Origin: Candidatus Krumholzibacteriota bacterium
GTDB lineage: Bacteria > Krumholzibacteriota > Krumholzibacteriia > Krumholzibacteriales > Krumholzibacteriaceae
Assembly: GCA_030630165.1 (NCBI GenBank)
Contig: DAOVNN010000155.1
Coordinates: 1-6,937 of the forward strand
Direction: 5' to 3'
DNA length: 6,937 bases
Position 1 is the stretch's first letter. Each line of letters opens with the position of its first letter. The position numbers were made by a program, and so were the translations under genes. A model generated the notes under the pieces. That model was given only the letters and a program-made list of their open reading frames with translations, ran no database searches and was not told the DNA's origin. Positions 4,576 to 6,937 of this stretch are shown piece after piece.

Positions 4576-6937
4576 TTGAAGGGGAGACTGTACACATCCG
4601 GAGATTTCCGGCGCCTGGAAGAAGCGGCAGCCGGAGAGCTCCGTGCCCTCAGGGAAGCGGATCCGGCAGCCGAGGTTATATTCGTCACCGGCTCCAACCT
4701 TCTCCGGACATATCTCAAGAAAAGACTGTCCGTCATGCTCGGCGGGCTCTTCAACGTTCACTTCCTCACGATGCCCGACCTGGTATCCCTCGTCGAGGCG
4801 CGTGCGGACGCCCCTTTCCCGCGTCCCCTGTCCGCGCTTGCTTCAATGGTCCTTCTCGAGGAACTTGCCGGCGGAGACGTTCCCGACTGCTTCTCGGAAG
4901 TGGCGGTGACGGGAGGATTCGTATCGGCGCTTCAATCAACATTCACCGATCTGGCCGAGGGCGGATGCGGATCCGCTGAAGCAGGGACGATCATCGAGAG
5001 CGGTGATCCGGGGTTGCGCTCGGAAAGGGTTCTCGGCGTCCTCGACCTGTATACCCGCTACCGGGAGAGGGTCGAGGCGCTGGGCGGCGACATGCATACT
5101 CGTTTCTCGCGGACCGCCGCGTACGCCGCCGAAGCTCTCCGCGACTGCGCCGTCTTTGCCTACGGATTCTACGATCTCAACGAGCTTCAGTACCGGCTCC
5201 TTTCCGAAGCGATGAAGGTCGGCAGTTCGGCCGTCTTCGTTCCGTGGTGTGATGATGCCTCTTACAGGTTCGCGGAGTCCCTTGTAGAGCGGTTCCGTGG
5301 CGCGGGATACGAAGAGACGACCCTCGGCTGCGATGAGGAGGTTCTCCCGGAGACGCAGCTCTTTAACGCACCCGATGCCGTTGAGGAGGCGAGGGAGGTT
5401 GTCAGGCGGATCATCGAGATGCGCGAGACCGGCGGCCCCCGGTTCGGGGAGACAGCGGTCCTTCCGTGGAACAAAGGCGACTGGCCTCCCCTTCGCGAGG
5501 CGCTTGAAGAGGCGGGGGTCCCGTGGTATTCACGCATCAATTCGTACAGGACCCGGGATCCGGTGCGCACCGCGGCGGCAAGGCTCCTCGAGTTCCTCTG
5601 CGGTGATGGCGGCAGGAGCGAACTGGTCGATTTTCTCATCTCGTCCCCGATACGGGTGAATCCCGGTGAAGGTCAGGGCAGGGACCCGTTTGCTCTATGG
5701 GTGCGCCTCAGCGCGGGTGAGGGGATCAGAGGAGAAGAGGGCTGGGCCGTAGAAAATGAGCGGCTGCTCGAAAAGGTCGGGAAGCATGAAGAGGGGCTGG
5801 CGGATATCCTCATGCCGGCTGTAGAAGCGATCTCCGCGATCGAGGAAGCGCGGGCGGCTTTCGGGGAATGCAGCGACTGGAGCGGGTTCTCCGCGGCCTT
5901 CGCCCACGTCCTGGTCAGACTGTTTGAGGGTGAGTCAGCGGAAGAGATGGCGGGAAAGGTCGGCAGACTGGCCGATCTGGACGATATTTCGCCCTCTTGT
6001 GACATCGGAAGGTTCAGAAGGATTGCGTCGGCATCTCTCGAAGGAGGATCGGAGAGAGGGGGCAGCCTGGGAGGCGACGGGGTCAACGTAATAATCGCCA
6101 GCCAGGCGAGGGGCCTGAGGTTCGGGGTCACATTCATGACAGGGCTGAAGGAAGGTTCCGTCCCCGGCAGGGTAAGGCAGGACCCCTTCATCAAGGACGC
6201 CGAACGCGAAGCGATATACGGTATCACCGGGGGGGCAGTGCGGCTTTCACTGAAAGGCGGGCGTCTCGCCGAGTCAGCGATGATCTTCGGGATGGCATGC
6301 TCATCGGCCACGGATCGTCTCGTATGCAGCTGGGCCAGGCTGGAAACGGGCGGTAACAAGGAATACATACCTTCGTCATATCTGAGGTTCGTGCCGGGGC
6401 TTCCGGCCGGACCGACGGCACGGGCGTCAACTGCCGTCCGTATCCCCCTGCGCGGCAGGCCCGAGGGGATGGAGGTGCCGCTGGGGGAGGATGATTACGA
6501 TTTTCTCATGACGGGACGCAGGCTCGGGAAGTCGGTCCACTATCCTTCGTCGATATTTTTCGGGATGGGCGCCGCGCTGATAAGGTCGCGCTGGGGTACG
6601 AGAAGGTTCACCGCCTATGACGGTGTATTCGAATCGCCCGAAGCGCTCGCCGAAGTGGACGCAGTGATGGCCGAGAAGGGGTGGAACCTGTCGGCCACGA
6701 CCCTTCAGTCCTGGGCGAACTGTCCGTTCGCCTTTCTCGTCGAGAAGCTGATAGGGGTCGAATCGGTCGAGGAACCGGAGAGGCAGCTGACGATAGATCC
6801 GATGCAGAGGGGGACACTTACGCATCTCGTCCTCGAGCGGCTGTACGGGAAGCTGTCCGGAAGGCGCGTCTTTCCCCTCACGGAACTGACCCTGCCCGCA
6901 GCCCTCGAAGAGGCGCAGCGGGTGACGCGCGAGACCC
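4576..6937 (+). CDS. AddB/RexB-like PD-(D/E)XK nuclease-helicase subunit, N-terminal 787 residues (3' truncated by window edge)
   Basis: The frame is open with no stop from TTG 4576 to the window end. The start is chosen because GGAGGAGG (4561-4568) lies 7 nt upstream and no in-frame ATG or GTG has a comparable site. AddB-family proteins usually run about 900-1,150 residues, so the final part is missing. Residues 34-72 (VIFVTGSNLLRTYLKKRL...FLTMPDLVSLV) match the inactive helicase-like N-terminus, with no Walker A GKS/T visible. Residues ~502-543 (GVNVIIASQARGLRF, then TGLKEGSVPG, then DPFIKDAER) are the typical UvrD-like C-terminal helicase segment. Residues 706-755 (LSATTLQSWANCPFAFLVEKL, then IDPMQRGTLTHLVLERLY) open the RecB-type nuclease domain. 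Cys716 in 'NCPF' sits where the first Fe-S ligand of AddB lies, and His750 in the 'RG--TH--LE' motif. The acidic/Lys catalytic residues and remaining Fe-S cysteines would be beyond the window. Its expected role is processing of DNA double-strand ends with an AddA-type helicase, probably encoded downstream. Exact orthology to AddB is likely but unproven, so no symbol is given. Confidence 0.88.
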   Translation, partial: MKGRLYTSGDFRRLEEAAAGELRALREADPAAEVIFVTGSNLLRTYLKKRLSVMLGGLFNVHFLTMPDLVSLVEARADAPFPRPLSALASMVLLEELAGGDVPDCFSEVAVTGGFVSALQSTFTDLAEGGCGSAEAGTIIESGDPGLRSERVLGVLDLYTRYRERVEALGGDMHTRFSRTAAYAAEALRDCAVFAYGFYDLNELQYRLLSEAMKVGSSAVFVPWCDDASYRFAESLVERFRGAGYEETTLGCDEEVLPETQLFNAPDAVEEAREVVRRIIEMRETGGPRFGETAVLPWNKGDWPPLREALEEAGVPWYSRINSYRTRDPVRTAAARLLEFLCGDGGRSELVDFLISSPIRVNPGEGQGRDPFALWVRLSAGEGIRGEEGWAVENERLLEKVGKHEEGLADILMPAVEAISAIEEARAAFGECSDWSGFSAAFAHVLVRLFEGESAEEMAGKVGRLADLDDISPSCDIGRFRRIASASLEGGSERGGSLGGDGVNVIIASQARGLRFGVTFMTGLKEGSVPGRVRQDPFIKDAEREAIYGITGGAVRLSLKGGRLAESAMIFGMACSSATDRLVCSWARLETGGNKEYIPSSYLRFVPGLPAGPTARASTAVRIPLRGRPEGMEVPLGEDDYDFLMTGRRLGKSVHYPSSIFFGMGAALIRSRWGTRRFTAYDGVFESPEALAEVDAVMAEKGWNLSATTLQSWANCPFAFLVEKLIGVESVEEPERQLTIDPMQRGTLTHLVLERLYGKLSGRRVFPLTELTLPAALEEAQRVTRET

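Noticed and set aside
2516..4597. A 693-codon open frame on the minus strand, antisense to most of the protease gene.
   Set aside because: Its product is dominated by Arg, Val, Asp and Gly with no recognisable motif, and it runs backward through the terminator. The plus-strand frame has a signal peptide and a complete papain active site. High-GC codon use commonly keeps the opposite frame open.
4503..4979. A 158-codon plus-strand frame starting just after the terminator.
   Set aside because: It overlaps the AddB-like frame, is Arg/Gly/Ser-rich without motifs, and its start lies within the T-run of the terminator hairpin. The TTG 4576 frame continues with family-typical sequence to the window end.
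5673..6368. A 231-codon minus-strand frame opposite the AddB-like gene.
   Set aside because: Its Ser/Pro/Arg-rich, low-complexity product is typical of a shadow frame, while the plus strand encodes clear helicase/nuclease family motifs throughout.

Overview
The window comes from a GC-rich bacterial chromosome and carries four protein genes, two of them cut by the window edges. Two features suggest a Gram-negative (diderm) organism. One gene encodes an outer-membrane beta-barrel protein with an N-terminal 'ALG...NPA' motif and a C-terminal aromatic beta-signal. Another encodes a large, cysteine-rich secreted protease with Ig-like domains and a membrane-spanning tail. This style (orphan barrels with NPA motifs, multi-domain secreted proteases, free use of AGG and ATA codons at high GC) fits uncultured lineages around the FCB superphylum, such as Krumholzibacteriota or Eisenbacteria. 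That placement is inference only, because the window holds no rRNA or other marker gene.

Layout. Positions 1-257 (+) hold the C-terminal 84 codons of a phosphate butyryltransferase-type acyltransferase. It converges, with an 8-base gap, on a 544-residue predicted outer-membrane barrel protein (266-1900, -). A 306-base divergent intergenic region follows. It contains a near-consensus sigma70 promoter (TTGATA-N17-TATAAT) pointing right and a leader of about 150 nt with folding potential. Positions 2207-4444 (+) encode a 745-residue papain-family (C1A) cysteine protease: signal peptide, catalytic domain with Gln/Cys/His/Asn all present, a cysteine-free lectin-like domain, two cysteine-rich beta-sandwich-like modules, and a C-terminal PVPIF-TM-KK tail that looks like a surface sorting or anchoring signal. 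A strong intrinsic terminator (4472-4504) ends this transcript. From 4576 to the window end (+), starting at TTG, lie the first 787 codons of an AddB/RexB-like helicase-fold and PD-(D/E)XK nuclease subunit.

How the genes fit together. The flanking genes are housekeeping: acyl-phosphate/acyl-CoA metabolism on the left and probably recombinational repair of DNA ends on the right. The two central genes are cell-envelope or secreted products read from a shared divergent region. The protease is a stand-alone transcription unit with its own promoter and terminator. I see no tRNA, rRNA, CRISPR array, insertion sequence or phage feature. The least ordinary parts are the protease architecture with its C-terminal tail, and the protease leader RNA. 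I found no clear evidence of a wholly new multi-gene system.
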